In this document: piece after piece, positions 33,752 to 44,825 of the stretch
How the letters are laid out: each line of letters begins with the position of its first letter
Numbering within the stretch: position 1 is the first letter of the stretch
The notes under the pieces: generated by a model
Databases searched by the model: none
What the model was told of the DNA's origin: nothing
The model's input: the letters and a program-made list of their open reading frames with translations, nothing else
Made by a program: the position numbers and the translations under genes
Source of the DNA: Pegoplata infirma
Lineage: Eukaryota; Arthropoda; Insecta; Diptera; Anthomyiidae
Assembly: GCA_963921195.1 (NCBI GenBank)
Contig: OY992540.1
Location: forward strand, 172,393,896-172,457,895
Length of the DNA: 64,000 nt
Direction: 5' to 3'

Positions 33752-36700
33752 TTATTTGAATTCGGTCCTTTTTTCCATCAAATTAAGCTCCCCATCACTT
33801 AAGGCTTTGAGTTTTCGAGCTAATTTATAGTCTTTTCCACAAGTAAACATGTTGTGACCAAAAAGGGCGAAAAAAGGTGTCACACCTGTTGCAGCATGCA
33901 CTGAAGTTCGTAGCGCTATTTCTATATTTGCTAAATTTAAGTCCCAGTTTGTGTGGTCTTCCTCTAAGTAGGATCTTATAGCATTTAGCACACTTTGATT
34001 AACCCTTTCAGCCGCATTTGACTGTGGGGAATAGACGGCAGTTTTCATATGATTGATTTTGTAATCTTCAATCATTTTCTGAAAATCTTTAGATAGGAAT
34101 TGTTTCCCATTATCCGAATGGATCGTTTCTGGTACTCCAAACTGTTGGTAAACGTTTTCTACTAAAAATTTTACTACATTGCTGGCTGTCGCTTCTTTCA
34201 TAGCTTTAATAAAAACAAATTTTGTCAGGTGATCCATTACAATAAAGATATAGGCATTTCCCCTCTTAGACCTCGGGTACTTCCCCAAGAAATCTACATA
34301 GATTTTCTGGAAAGGACGATCTGTGATTACTTCCTTACCTATCTCTGGCATCATATGTTGGTTTGAGCTCTTACATTCTTTACACACCCTACAGTTCCTA
34401 ATAAAATTTCTTACATGTACTGTCATGTTTGGCCAATAGAATTTTAATTTCAAATGATGCAGTGTTTTTCTAATCCCGCCATGAGCTTTATCTGTAGGTT
34501 CATGAGCATCCCTTATTAGAGAATTTGTTAAATTTTCAGGGACCCATAACTTCCATTCAAACTCTTCAGTTTCCAGATCTACCAAATTATCAATTCTTCT
34601 GAAAATTAAACCATTTTCTATTTTAATGTCTGGAAATTTTTCCTTGTTTTCATTTATTGTTCTAATTAAGTCTAAATAGTCTTCTGATTCAAATTCCGTA
34701 GTCGAAAATCCTAAAATATCTTCTGGACCAATCAACTCTTCTATCATTCTCGACAGGGTATCGGCCACTATGTTTTCTGACCCTTTTTTGTGTTCGATCT
34801 GAAAATCATACGCCTGTAACTGTAAAGCCCATCTCGCTAATCTACCATTTAGGTCACGCAAGGACATTAACCACTTTAAACTTGCGTGATCAGTTATAAT
34901 CGTAAATGGCATTAGTTCCACATATGGACGAAATCTTTTGACAGCTAAAATCGCAGCTAGGCATTCTTTCTCTGTAACACTGTAGTTCGATTGAGCTGCA
35001 TTTAGTTTCTGAGAAAAAAATGCTATAGGCCGTTCATGTTTTTCCTCATCTCTTTGGAACAGTACAGCTCCAACTCCTACATTTGATGCGTCACACTGTA
35101 TATAAAACCTCTCTTTAAAATTTGGATGTGCCAAGACTGGAGCATGAGTTAATGCATATTTGACTTTTTCAAAACTTTCAAGAGCTGCTTCATTCACTAA
35201 AAATTTATTTCCTTTCTTTATCAGGTCAGTAAGTGGTGCAGTAATTTCTGAAAAATTTTTCACAAATCTTCTGTACCACCCAGCTGTGCCTAGGAAACTT
35301 CTCACTTCTCTAACGGTTTTCGGAAATGGGATTTTATTTATTGCAGTGATTTTTTCCGGGTCTGGTCGCATAATTCCCCCTCCAATTATAAAACCTAGAT
35401 AGTGCAATTCTTTGAAGCAGAATTTGGATTTTTTTAACCCTATAGTCAGATTTGCCTTTTCTAAACATTTGGCTACCTTTTCCAATAACTGGACGTGGCT
35501 ATCAAAGTCCGCAGATATCACTAGAAGGTCATCCAAATAAACAAAAACATTGGATTTTAGCTCTTCGGGAATTACCCTGTCCATGAGCCTACACAGCCTT
35601 TGCGCCGCATTACAAAGTCCGAACGGCATCACGACGTACTGGTAGAGTGGGCGTCCAGGTATTGTAAAGGCTGTGTATGCTCTGGATTTTTCCTCTAGCT
35701 CTATCTGCCAGAAGGCAAATTTTAAATCAACGCTACTGATAAAGTGAGTTTCATCCAGTCTACTTAAGATACCCTCTATATTTTGGATGGGATATGCGTC
35801 CTTGATAGTGCGTTCGTTCAATTTTCTGGCATCAAGACATAATCGGTTCTTTCCGGGTTTTCTCACCAAAGTGGAACGGTTGCTCCATGGACTTTCACAC
35901 TTTTCAATTACACCTAACCGCAACATCTCATCTACTTCCGCGTATATCAGGTCCTGAATCGCTGGAGAAACGGGGTAGTACCTCTCCTTTATTGGTTGCG
36001 CTCCTTCTACTAATTCTATCACATGTTTTTCTAACGTTGTTTTGCCCAGCCCAAATTCTTCAAAAGACCTAAATTTTCTCTTTGTTTCATTTAACTTTGT
36101 ACTCATTTCAGGTGTTAACTCATGTTCTACTACCTGCTCCAATTTCAAAGGGTAATCATTTAAAACTTCGGGATTTATTTCATCCGCGTGGAAAATATCT
36201 GGTGCCAGTTGCAACAATTTCCAAAAATCTACCCCTAAATATGCATTTTGTACCAAATCGGGGCATAAGTAGAATGTCATTTCATTACATTTTCCCTTAT
36301 ACTTTACTGGAACTACTATCTTTCCAATTACAGAAAAATTATTACCGCCAGCTGTTTTAATGGAACTATAAAAAGGGCTGATTTTTACTTTGATCTTCTC
36401 AATTATATCCCTACAATTTTTACCAAGTAGGCTCACAGACGCACCTGAGTCAAGTAATCCTGAGACTACCACATTCTCAATAACGATATTCGCATAGACT
36501 CTTGGATCATTGGCTTTATCTTCTAGTTCTGAACAATCGAGGTTTTTGACGTGTGCTAAAATCCCTTTCTTTACTTTAAACTTTTCTCTAGTATTTTTAA
36601 TTTTTGCTACTTTATCTACGCTTTCATCTTTAAAAATTCTTTCCCTGACTTTATTATAATTTATCCACCTATCCTGGATCGGTACAATTTTTATTTTCCT

Positions 36701-37000
36701 ATTATTTTGCCCTGTACTATATTTTCTATTATCTAAAATGTTTATTTTTTTGTTGGTAAACTGACTAATATCATTTCTTTTCAGGATTTTGAAGTTTTCC
36801 GGTTTTGAATTGGGGTACTGTTCGGTTTGTGTCGTTTGCTCCTGGTTGGTTATTCTGGGTTGACGGGAGTCTGGGTGGAGTGCGTTTCTCCCGACTTCGA
36901 CACACTCCTCTTTTGGTTTTCCAGACATTTGGGACATTCTGGAGATATGACACCTGGATGGCCGCAGGTGTAGCAAAAATATTTTCTTTTTTGTGGACAT
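33752..37000 (-). CDS. pol: Pol polyprotein of the Ty3/gypsy element (protease, RT, RNase H, integrase)
   Basis: 1,082 aa from the first in-frame Met; probably made as a Gag-Pol fusion by -1 frameshift, so this Met may be unused. The domains are in gypsy order. Aspartic protease: LLDSGAS at 182-188. Reverse transcriptase about 360-545: catalytic Asp425 in SSVDLKFAFWQI and YLDD at 488-491. RNase H about 630-750: Asp637 (CDAS), Glu677 (TEKE), Asp704 (TDHAS), Asp747 (ADTLSR). Integrase zinc domain: His833, His840, Cys870, Cys873. Integrase core: Asp903, Asp963, Glu998, so the last pair keeps the 34-residue spacing. No chromodomain or obvious GPY/F-type extension was recognised after ~1050. All key residues are present and no stop or shift is seen. 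It processes Gag-Pol, copies the RNA and integrates the cDNA. Confidence 0.96.
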   Translation of the reverse strand: MSTKKKIFLLHLRPSRCHISRMSQMSGKPKEECVEVGRNALHPDSRQPRITNQEQTTQTEQYPNSKPENFKILKRNDISQFTNKKINILDNRKYSTGQNNRKIKIVPIQDRWINYNKVRERIFKDESVDKVAKIKNTREKFKVKKGILAHVKNLDCSELEDKANDPRVYANIVIENVVVSGLLDSGASVSLLGKNCRDIIEKIKVKISPFYSSIKTAGGNNFSVIGKIVVPVKYKGKCNEMTFYLCPDLVQNAYLGVDFWKLLQLAPDIFHADEINPEVLNDYPLKLEQVVEHELTPEMSTKLNETKRKFRSFEEFGLGKTTLEKHVIELVEGAQPIKERYYPVSPAIQDLIYAEVDEMLRLGVIEKCESPWSNRSTLVRKPGKNRLCLDARKLNERTIKDAYPIQNIEGILSRLDETHFISSVDLKFAFWQIELEEKSRAYTAFTIPGRPLYQYVVMPFGLCNAAQRLCRLMDRVIPEELKSNVFVYLDDLLVISADFDSHVQLLEKVAKCLEKANLTIGLKKSKFCFKELHYLGFIIGGGIMRPDPEKITAINKIPFPKTVREVRSFLGTAGWYRRFVKNFSEITAPLTDLIKKGNKFLVNEAALESFEKVKYALTHAPVLAHPNFKERFYIQCDASNVGVGAVLFQRDEEKHERPIAFFSQKLNAAQSNYSVTEKECLAAILAVKRFRPYVELMPFTIITDHASLKWLMSLRDLNGRLARWALQLQAYDFQIEHKKGSENIVADTLSRMIEELIGPEDILGFSTTEFESEDYLDLIRTINENKEKFPDIKIENGLIFRRIDNLVDLETEEFEWKLWVPENLTNSLIRDAHEPTDKAHGGIRKTLHHLKLKFYWPNMTVHVRNFIRNCRVCKECKSSNQHMMPEIGKEVITDRPFQKIYVDFLGKYPRSKRGNAYIFIVMDHLTKFVFIKAMKEATASNVVKFLVENVYQQFGVPETIHSDNGKQFLSKDFQKMIEDYKINHMKTAVYSPQSNAAERVNQSVLNAIRSYLEEDHTNWDLNLANIEIALRTSVHAATGVTPFFALFGHNMFTCGKDYKLARKLKALSDGELNLMEKRTEFK

Positions 37001-38409
37001 TGTTTAAACAAATGCCCATTCTCTCGGCAGTTCCAGCAGGTAAGCACGTTATTTGAGTTTTTGTTAAACTTCTTTTGAAAAATTTCTTCTAATAATTTAG
37101 CTACCTCCGTGAAGTCTTCAGTATCTTCGGCGTCCTCGTAAATCACTTCGGCGACAGGATATGGACGTCGCTGAACCGGCATCCGGTTAGCAGTGTTTAC
37201 CACAGATTCTTTCTTTAAGTAATCTCTTTCCAGTTCACGACATTTTGCACGAAGTTGTTCTACGGTTTTTACCTTTTTTGCATAGACTAAGTTACTCAAT
37301 TTGGTATGTAGATTTTTCTTTATTATTCGTATAACTTCCTTCTCCTTAAATGGTTTTCTCAGCCTTGATCGTAATTTCTTCATCGCATGAAAATATTCGT
37401 CCAATGATTCACCCGGTCGCTGCTTCCTTTCTTCTAAATCTCTTATGAATTCGTAGTCACTTCTAGTCGACCTGTACTCTTGTTTTAACGCTGCCTTTAA
37501 AGCCTTCCAAGTTTTTATTTTCTTGGTCCGAATTACTAACCAGTACCAGTCATTAGCGTCCTTTTTTACTAAGTGGTGGAAATCCCTTAATATGTCTTTC
37601 CAAGGACAACCATGGAAGCGTTGCAAAAATTCAATTCTAAATATGAAATCATCTACGTTTTCCTTTTCAGTGTCCCCAGTGAAATGGATCTCCCATTTGT
37701 CAACTTTTGGTGGTGCTCTTGACCGAGAAAAACTGTTTTGTGAATGCGGCATTCGAGGTGCAGGAGCCATAAAATTATCGGACAAACTACTATGACGATC
37801 TTCATGCCATTGACCATAATCCAACCGTCTTTGAGCGGAATTGCTATGTGTATTTCTGCCCCTTTGAGGAACTATTGCGTCTCTAGGGACACCGCCTACG
37901 GCACCTTCTTCTTCGTCCTCATCATCATCTTCTTCTTCTTCCGTACTGTCCTCATCTTCTTCTTCATCCGTACTGTTATCACTAATTTCGTCCTCGGTCT
38001 GTTTACTATTTTCCCCAATCTTTAAATTTTTAATTTCCTTCAAAAAATCCTTAAAACCATTTCGTAGACTGTCCTCTATTTTTTTATCTATTGATTCCTC
38101 TAAACTTGACCTATAATCAGTATTGGACTCTACTATTAAATTTCTTATCATGTCAGCAAATCTTCTAGGACTTTCAGGACGATTTTGCATCGGATCTAGT
38201 AGACTAGGAGGTGGAATGGTGGTATCAAGTGGTAGTAGACCAGGTGTAGATTGTATGTTAGTCTGACTTGTACTAGGTTTTGTATTAATCGTAGCAGATA
38301 AATCTTGAATAGAACCTCCCTGTTGAGTGTTCTTTCCGGTTTTATCCGAATCCTCATTTTTCCTAGAATTTCCCCCCTTATTTTTACTACTAGAATGACC
38401 TACAGGCAT
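36850..38409 (-). CDS. gag: Gag polyprotein of the Ty3/gypsy element
   Basis: 519 aa. The N-terminal ~135 residues are polar and Ser/Thr/Lys-rich. Residues 139-168 form a strongly acidic tract of Glu and Asp. Residues ~235-400 are a helical capsid-like region (WEIHFTGD, CPWKDILRDF, ANDWYW, RPGESLDEYF, LRAKCRELERDY). A nucleocapsid follows, with one complete CX2CX4HX4C knuckle (Cys458-Cys471) and a second Cys cluster (Cys479, Cys482, Cys492, Cys495) whose usual His position is Val, a variant I believe occurs in other insect gypsy Gags. It forms the virus-like particle and packages the RNA. The start is the first Met after the leader. Its last 151 nt overlap pol in the -1 frame. Confidence 0.93.
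   Translation of the reverse strand: MPVGHSSSKNKGGNSRKNEDSDKTGKNTQQGGSIQDLSATINTKPSTSQTNIQSTPGLLPLDTTIPPPSLLDPMQNRPESPRRFADMIRNLIVESNTDYRSSLEESIDKKIEDSLRNGFKDFLKEIKNLKIGENSKQTEDEISDNSTDEEEDEDSTEEEEDDDEDEEEGAVGGVPRDAIVPQRGRNTHSNSAQRRLDYGQWHEDRHSSLSDNFMAPAPRMPHSQNSFSRSRAPPKVDKWEIHFTGDTEKENVDDFIFRIEFLQRFHGCPWKDILRDFHHLVKKDANDWYWLVIRTKKIKTWKALKAALKQEYRSTRSDYEFIRDLEERKQRPGESLDEYFHAMKKLRSRLRKPFKEKEVIRIIKKNLHTKLSNLVYAKKVKTVEQLRAKCRELERDYLKKESVVNTANRMPVQRRPYPVAEVIYEDAEDTEDFTEVAKLLEEIFQKKFNKNSNNVLTCWNCRENGHLFKQCPQKRKYFCYTCGHPGVISPECPKCLENQKRSVSKSGETHSTQTPVNPE
36916..36922 (-). promoter_or_regulatory. Possible -1 frameshift site in the gag/pol overlap
   Basis: In sense this reads G GAA AAC in the gag frame, close to but not the canonical X XXY YYZ heptamer (the first triplet is GGA, as in some retroviral sites). 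It lies within the 151-nt overlap, 67 nt before the gag stop. A different site in the overlap is equally possible. I did not establish a downstream pseudoknot. Confidence 0.25.
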
Positions 38410-39093
38410 ATTTGCTTTTACTAAAATTTAAAAATTTTTATATCCCCAAAAAAAATATATATAAAAAAAAACAATTACTTTAAAGTGTATAAAATATTAC
38501 TCTTTAAACAAATTCACTTTTTACGTTTTTCACACAAATACTTTCACAAACGGAGGTACTTACAAAGGACAATAGTTTACTCGTATCATTTCAAATGTTG
38601 GTGTTTTCGCTGGTGTTATAATTTTACAATATCCCATATAACTTGTAAGTTCATTACTAAGATTTTTGGACAAACGGTTGTAAATTTACAAACGTGATCC
38701 CCACTATGGTTTTGTTGAAAATTAATATTACAATTAATAACATTAGTATTAAGCTAATAATATTTTCACTGTAAATTTGAACAAAATTTATCATTTTGCG
38801 CAATTAGCCTATTTAATTTTAGACTAAGACGTCTGATGACAAAATTATACAAAAAAAAACTTCTATATAAAATCTCAAGCAATTGAAATTAGTGAATTTC
38901 AAGACTTTTTTGATTTTTAAATCCCATTTTGCTAACATTCTCACCACCCTGAGCAATTGGAATTTTGAAATTACCAAGACTTCCTGTGTGACGTAAAGGT
39001 TTCACCTGAATGTTAACTATAGGAACACACAACAAAAAAAATATTTTACTAAATTCTATTTCAATCATTGCCTTTTCGATTGGGCGCCATTTC
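38410..39093 (-). other. 5' leader of the gypsy element
   Basis: Untranslated region between the 5' LTR and gag, ~680 nt including the primer site. It presumably carries the packaging signal. No ORF of note in sense. Confidence 0.75.
39072..39089 (-). promoter_or_regulatory. Primer binding site, tRNA-Lys-like
   Basis: In sense TGGCGCCCAATCGAAAAG, four nt after the 5' LTR end (spacer GAAA). The first ten bases equal the complement of a tRNA-Lys 3' end (TGGCGCCCAA); similarity falls off after that. This fixes the orientation and the inner boundary of the 5' LTR. Confidence 0.85.
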
Positions 39094-42000
39094 TGTTGCA
39101 TCCTCTTTTACGTGTTTAGACCCGGCCATGATCTTACGGTCGTGGATTCTTAACCCAAAACACCTTTTAAGGACAACCAGAAAACTATTTCAATATTAAA
39201 TGGACTCAAAATACCAGACAACAAACAAGACTATATAGAACACCAACCAGGAGACTTTGTTGTTACGCTCCTGTCTTTACCCTCCCTTCCTGGCCATATA
39301 TATATCAATTATGACCCCACTAACACACCAACTTTTATTCGACGATTATACTTACACCCACATTAACGACCCATTGTCCTTCCTTTTCCCTCCAAACAAA
39401 TAAAATTAACCAGACATATTATTTTCTTTAACTTTTCATCTAAAACAAAACATTTATTGAAATAAAAGGCTTAAAACTACCGTGGCACATATAGGATTCA
39501 GGTTCTGATTTTTTTCTCAATTTTGATTATGTTTTTCTTTTAAACTTTGACCTTCAAAATTCTCAAAACTTAGTTAAATTTTCCGTTACTAAATTTCTTA
39601 AATAAGTTTTCATTAAATTTTAAATTTTTATTCTTTTCAGAGAATTTGGTGCTTAAGTGGAGAACATGACTCAAAAAAAAACCAGAACACTAATAATTAA
39701 AATTTTTGGAAATTTAAAATATATAAAAAAAATTGAAATTTATGATAAAAAAAAATTGTAAAAAAAAAAGAACCATGCAAAAATTAAAATTATTAAAATA
39801 TTTATATAAAAAAAAATCAAAACACTATTATAATCTCTCGTAGGACTAACCAAATAGAAAAACGGATTTTCTTTCACTATCCTCAAATTTGTTTATTCTG
39901 AAATCAAGGGCGCCTTTAATAGCTAATTTCCTCTAAAGAGCTCTCTGGAGTAATTACTTTTCCTATGATTCAAAATTTGACCTGTTTTACTCTAATATTT
40001 CTTTTTGGTAAATCCCTTACAAAACCATTAAAAAAAATAAAATATTATGTATGATACTTAATAACTAACATGCATAAATTCAAAAAAAAAAACATAAAAT
40101 TTGAATATACTAGCACTACATAAATTTTTGAAATTTTAAATAACAAAACCTTTACATCAAATGATTTAATACTTTATCGGGTCTGTTTTAGTTATTCTTG
40201 GCAGAGAAAATAATTCTGCCGGCTCCGATAAGTATGCTTCAAATATTTTGTTTGTATAACAGTTTAATACTTTTTCTCTTTGACGAACTCTTTCTTTTTC
40301 AGATTCCAATTATGGTTTAGAACCAAGATTTATCTTTTACCTACAATCCCACAGGGTTGACCCAAAATCCCGGATACTACTTTTTTTCCCCGTTTTTTTT
40401 TTTTCTGGGTATTTTTTTCCCCGTTTTGCCTTAGGGCCACTTTTAACTTAACACAAAAAAAATAATTGCAATTTGCGTTACCTTTTTATAGAATTTCCTG
40501 CGGTCAATGTTTCTTACGTGGAATTAGACTAAGGTTAATATCCCCTCTTTCCTCTCGTAGAATATTTTGTATTCCTTTTGAAATCTTCCAGATGACCACA
40601 CTATTTAAAAAAAAAACGATTTTTTTGTTCTTTCTTAGTTTACAGAAAACAAAAGATTCTACATATTTTTTTTTGTTTTAACTTTAAGTAAAACTTACGG
40701 ATTCTTTTAGGTATACGCTGGCACAGTAAAAAAAAACAAAAGCAAAATGGCTTCTTGGCTTTAAATTGGCTATCATTCGCCGAAAACTTCCTTGCAGAAA
40801 TATATCACTTTTCTATTTAAAAAATTTAACTTATTATTTTATTGAAATTTCACCGATCTATTTAACTTTTATTTACCTCAGTAAGGCAATTTAATCCTTT
40901 TAAAAGTGTATCAGGAAATCTCTCCCTGTCTAAGGTAATAATTTACACACAAACAAAATTCAAAAATGGTGGATTTACTTTAATTTTTATTTCAAATTTA
41001 AATTTAAATATTGTTTTTGGATTTACTTTATGCAAGAACACAGAACTTGATCGTTTCGCGCCGGTTTTGATAATGTTTAATGTTTTATCTACTTAGAAGT
41101 CATTAAGCCTAGCCTTTGTTTAACATAAAATCATGTAAATAAGTACTTCTAGCTACATAGAAACCTCTATAAAACTTTCATTTTTCATTTTTTTAAATAA
41201 GCCTTTTACGCACATTCTAGCATAAACGCATACATTTCAAATTAAATAATCGTCTGTGAATTTCTCTGCAATTTGAACTTCGGATTCATAACCAATACAT
41301 ATTCGCATTTTTAAATTCAAATATAACATAATAAGAGAAAACGTCCCCCTAAACATACCAAAAATTACAACCCTGCCTGTTAATACTTCTAATCACAACT
41401 CGGCAACTCTGTTCCCCAACTTATCTACTGTCAAAATTTATCTAATTCACTATGGCTTGGGCAGCCATAGTCATGAACACATTTTTATTTTCAAAATAAC
41501 AAAAAAATACTTAAAAAATAGCAAAATTGACCAAAATTATAAAAGCAATACGAACTCTAACTGATACAATTACTGCGGGTAGCAAAAATTATAAATTTCA
41601 TCAATTCGGGCATGAATTAAAATAAAACTGATCAATTTACTTTTACTACAAGCAAAAAAAAAAAACCCCAAAGTTTATTAAAAACGAGTCTTACAATCCA
41701 CGCTCGATCAACCAAAAAAAAAAAACATCAAAAAGGAAGCTTTACAATGTGTAAATTGAGACTGTCCGAGGGTCTTGATGGAACAACCGTCGCAAGTTTC
41801 CTGAAGATCCGTCGTCCACGTAAGCCCCTATTGACCTTTTTGCATTGGATGTCTCCCTCTGTTGACACCGCAGGTTTGGTCAACATTTTCAGGAGGCCCG
41901 ATGTTTCACCATAAACGTTTTCCATCCAACACTGCAGGTAATCTTTTGTCCTGGGCTTCCATGCAAAATGTGTATCGTTTCAGTGTTGTCAACTTTTCAT

Positions 42001-42099
42001 TTCAGAAAATCGCCGCTTATCCCAATAAAACCGCTAACATTTACAATAGTCACCCTACAGCCTGCAATTCCCACCTTTCCACCCCCAGCGTCCTCAACA
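39094..42099 (-). repeat. 5' LTR of the gypsy element
   Basis: 3,006 bp, near-identical partner of 28891-31896. It should hold the promoter and start site of the genomic RNA. I could not pinpoint a TATA box or initiator with confidence in this AT-rich sequence. Confidence 0.95.
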
Positions 42100-42221
42100 A
42101 CCTTTGCCAGTTTAGGCAATATTACATCGAAGTTTTTTTTGTGTGTACGTTTTTGATCATACCAATATCGCTATAATTTAATACCAGTATGACACGAGAA
42201 ATTGCAAATATATATGCCAAG

Positions 42222-42818
42222 TAGAGATGGGCACATGAGCAGATTAGAGCGTGATTCACGTGATTCACGCGTGATCACGCGTGAGTGTGACTGATTTCAA
42301 TTTTACTCACGTGATTGTGAGTGAGTGTGAGTGGAGAAAAAAATTTCGTGAGTGAGTGTGCGTGAGTAAGATTTTTGCGTGAGTGAGTGTGCGTGAGTCG
42401 ATTTTTTTGCGTGAGTATGCGTACTTTATTTTCTCTTCTTATTTTCTTTTGTACCCAAAACAAACAAAAAAAATTGTAAAACATGGCTTAATTTCATATT
42501 TCGTCCCGAAAATAGCACAAAAAAAATGCAAAATTTCGCTGAACTTTAAATTTTGCTAAAAAATTTGAATGATTTTTTAAATTTTACTTTTTGATTTTTT
42601 TTTTGTATAAATAAGTGTTTCGTGAGTGTGAGTCAACGTGAGTGTGAGTGAAGCTTGCGTGAGTGCACGTGAGCGTGAGTTGCATTAAATTTACTCACGT
42701 GATTGTGAGTGAGTGTGAGTAGAAAAAATATGCTCGTGAGTGAGTATGCGTGATTCAAAAATTCCTGTCGTGAGTGTGAGTGAGCGTGAGTCAAAAATCA
42801 CTCACGCGCCCATCTCTA
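42222..42818. mobile_element. hAT MITE (TAGAGATGGGC ends), copy 2
   Basis: The ends TAGAGATGGGC and GCCCATCTCTA have the perfect 8-bp duplication ATGCCAAG (42214-42221, 42819-42826). Same subterminal GTGAGTGTGCGTGAGT arrays as the copy at 14851-15408; length 597 versus 558 bp because of different motif copy numbers. No ORF. Confidence 0.93.
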
Positions 42819-42826
42819 ATGCCAAG

Positions 42827-43500
42827 TTTCAGTAGCTTCAGACTTCGAAAGTTTTCGGGTTTTTATTAGATATACAGACAGTCGGACGGACATCGCTCAT
42901 AAAATACCTGATGTGCAAGCGTGTGCAAAGAGATATTGCCATGGTAATATAGCCTAGTATCGTACCTTTCATTTAAAAAAAATATAGCCATGGGACACGT
43001 GGAGACAACATTTTCCTATTCTCTTAAAGTTCAATGTAGCAACAAAAAAAAATATTTTTTTTGGGAATTTCTGAAAAATTCTTATAAAAAAAAATTTTAA
43101 GCTCTGTTTAAAAGGGTAAGTTAAATTCACTAGTTTCAACCCTGTTCTTAAAAATCCATTGCAAAAAATATTGAAAAAATTCACATGTTAAAAATAATGT
43201 AGCCTACGCGCACTATTCGAAAAATCAAAGACCATTTTTTTTACTTTAACGGATTGGTTTATAGCTCACTGACATTATGCGATTAGAAAAATGGCAATTT
43301 CGTGACTTTAGGACAATTATCGATTACACTGAACCCATTTTTAAAATAATCATAATCTAAAATTAAATTTGAAAGTGTAACAGCTGTGTTACGTCTTTCA
43401 TACTGTTATTTTAGTTAGCAAATTATTACTTAATGGGTTATATTTTACTCAGTTGTAATCAATTTTAATAATAAAAAGAAAAAAAATTGTTTTAAAAATA
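42827..43500. other. Non-coding stretch
   Basis: GTCGGACGGACATCGCTC near 42871 resembles the 3' part of repeat 'A'. The rest is unassigned and has no ORF. Confidence 0.4.
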
Positions 43501-44823
43501 CACTCAAAAAAATACGTTAGTAAAAAAGTTTGTAAAATTGTTTGTATCCCAACTTTACAACTTTTTTACTAAATTGTACTAAAAAAATATTTTTTTGTAA
43601 TTCGCTTTAGTAAACTCGCGTTACAAACTATTAATTTTTTACTGATTTTTTAATAATTTTTTCAGTTGATTTTTTTAAAATTTCGTATTAACTTTTCGGT
43701 TTTCTTTTCTAGAAAAGTAATGCACTAATGAAATACAAAAAGAAAATGTTATTAAAATATTTGGAAATTAAAAAGAGCATTTAAAAAAAATATACAGTTA
43801 GTTATTTTTTTTATTTTAATGGTAAAACTGCGCTTTGATGAGTATGAATATGTTTATTATTTTCAATATTTATACACTTATTTGTCTGCTTCATTGTAAC
43901 TACTTTGTTTTCTTTCAAATAAAAAAAATATATAAAAAAGGGAACAAAATGCAGTAAAGAGAAGATATGCAAAATTCAAAAAAAACACCGACCTTTTTCA
44001 CTTCTTTTTTCTTTCTTCTCCACTTGCGGTCCTTTTTTGTTTTACGCTATCTGCGATTTTTTTTTCTTGTGTGTAGTGAACACAAAAGGTTAAATTCATA
44101 ATACTCAGAATAGTATTGGTAATTTTGTGTACTTTTCTTCATGCCTTTCTTTCTATTATTCAGTTGAAAAATAGCATTTGAAGTGACAACGTCGCGGAGC
44201 GGAGAAATAAAAAAATGTACAAACAACAAAATATTACAACACAAAATACAGGTAACCAAATGTTAAAGTATTTTTTGTTTAAAATTAACTCTTTTTTTAG
44301 GACAATAAGTAAAACAAAATAGAAAATTATGAAAGCAGGTAACAACTGTATATTCATGTGTTCCATTTAAATACTTAATATAAATAAAATGTATTTTTTA
44401 TTCTATAACACCAATTTATTCAACATGTCAATTTATTCAACACAATTTTCAAAGCATTAATTTTATGTGGTATGTAATTTATATTTTGTATTAAAAAAAA
44501 TGTATTCAATATTTTCTCTTACATATTTCAGATCAAAAATTCAAACAAAATCTGACTTGCATTGAAATAGTAATGGCGACAACAAGCGCAATACGCAGTT
44601 TACATATAGTAAAAAAAGACCAAAAATTTAAAATACACAATTTACAATTTTTTTACAAAAAAATTTAGTAATACTAATTTTTTTAGTTTTTTTTAAGATT
44701 ACTAATTTTTGAAAACCAAAGTTTGTAATGGTAACTGAAAAAGTTATCGGGCACAAATTGAAAACTTTATTAGTAATGGTAACAGACTTTTTTGTAAGGA
44801 ATACTAACAAATTTTTATGAGTG
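43501..44823. mobile_element. CACTC-ended DNA element with TA duplication
   Basis: Begins CACTCAAAAAAATACGTTAG and ends (inverted) CACTCATAAAAATTTGTTAG. TA lies on both sides (43499-43500, 44824-44825). Subterminal motif GTTAGTA and TAGTAA runs. 1,323 bp without a transposase frame. The ends match the elements at 46037-50828 and 54701-55588. Confidence 0.8.
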
Positions 44824-44825
44824 TA

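Larger units (their letters stand above)
28891..42099 (-). mobile_element. Intact Ty3/gypsy LTR retrotransposon with 3-kb LTRs
   Basis: 13,209 bp, transcribed leftwards. The flanking ACCT at 28887-28890 and 42100-42103 is the 4-bp target duplication. The direct repeats 28891-31896 and 39094-42099 are the 3' and 5' LTRs; in the sense direction they begin TGTTGA and end TGCAACA. Order in sense: 5' LTR, tRNA-Lys-like primer site, gag (519 aa), pol (1,082 aa, -1 frame), ~1.85 kb non-coding, 3' LTR. Both ORFs are uninterrupted, and I count four substitutions and no indels between LTRs, so it is a very recent insertion, plausibly still active. There is no env ORF. The long LTRs recall Osvaldo/Ulysses-type elements of Drosophila; that placement is a guess. 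Confidence 0.95.

Noticed and set aside
33121..33759. Possible env or accessory gene of the gypsy element
   Set aside because: Short frames on either strand without signal peptide, membrane anchor or cleavage site; AT-rich noise.
36805..38025. Plus-strand ORFs opposite gag
   Set aside because: Shadow frames antisense to a clearly coding gag; composition and conservation evidence lie on the minus strand.
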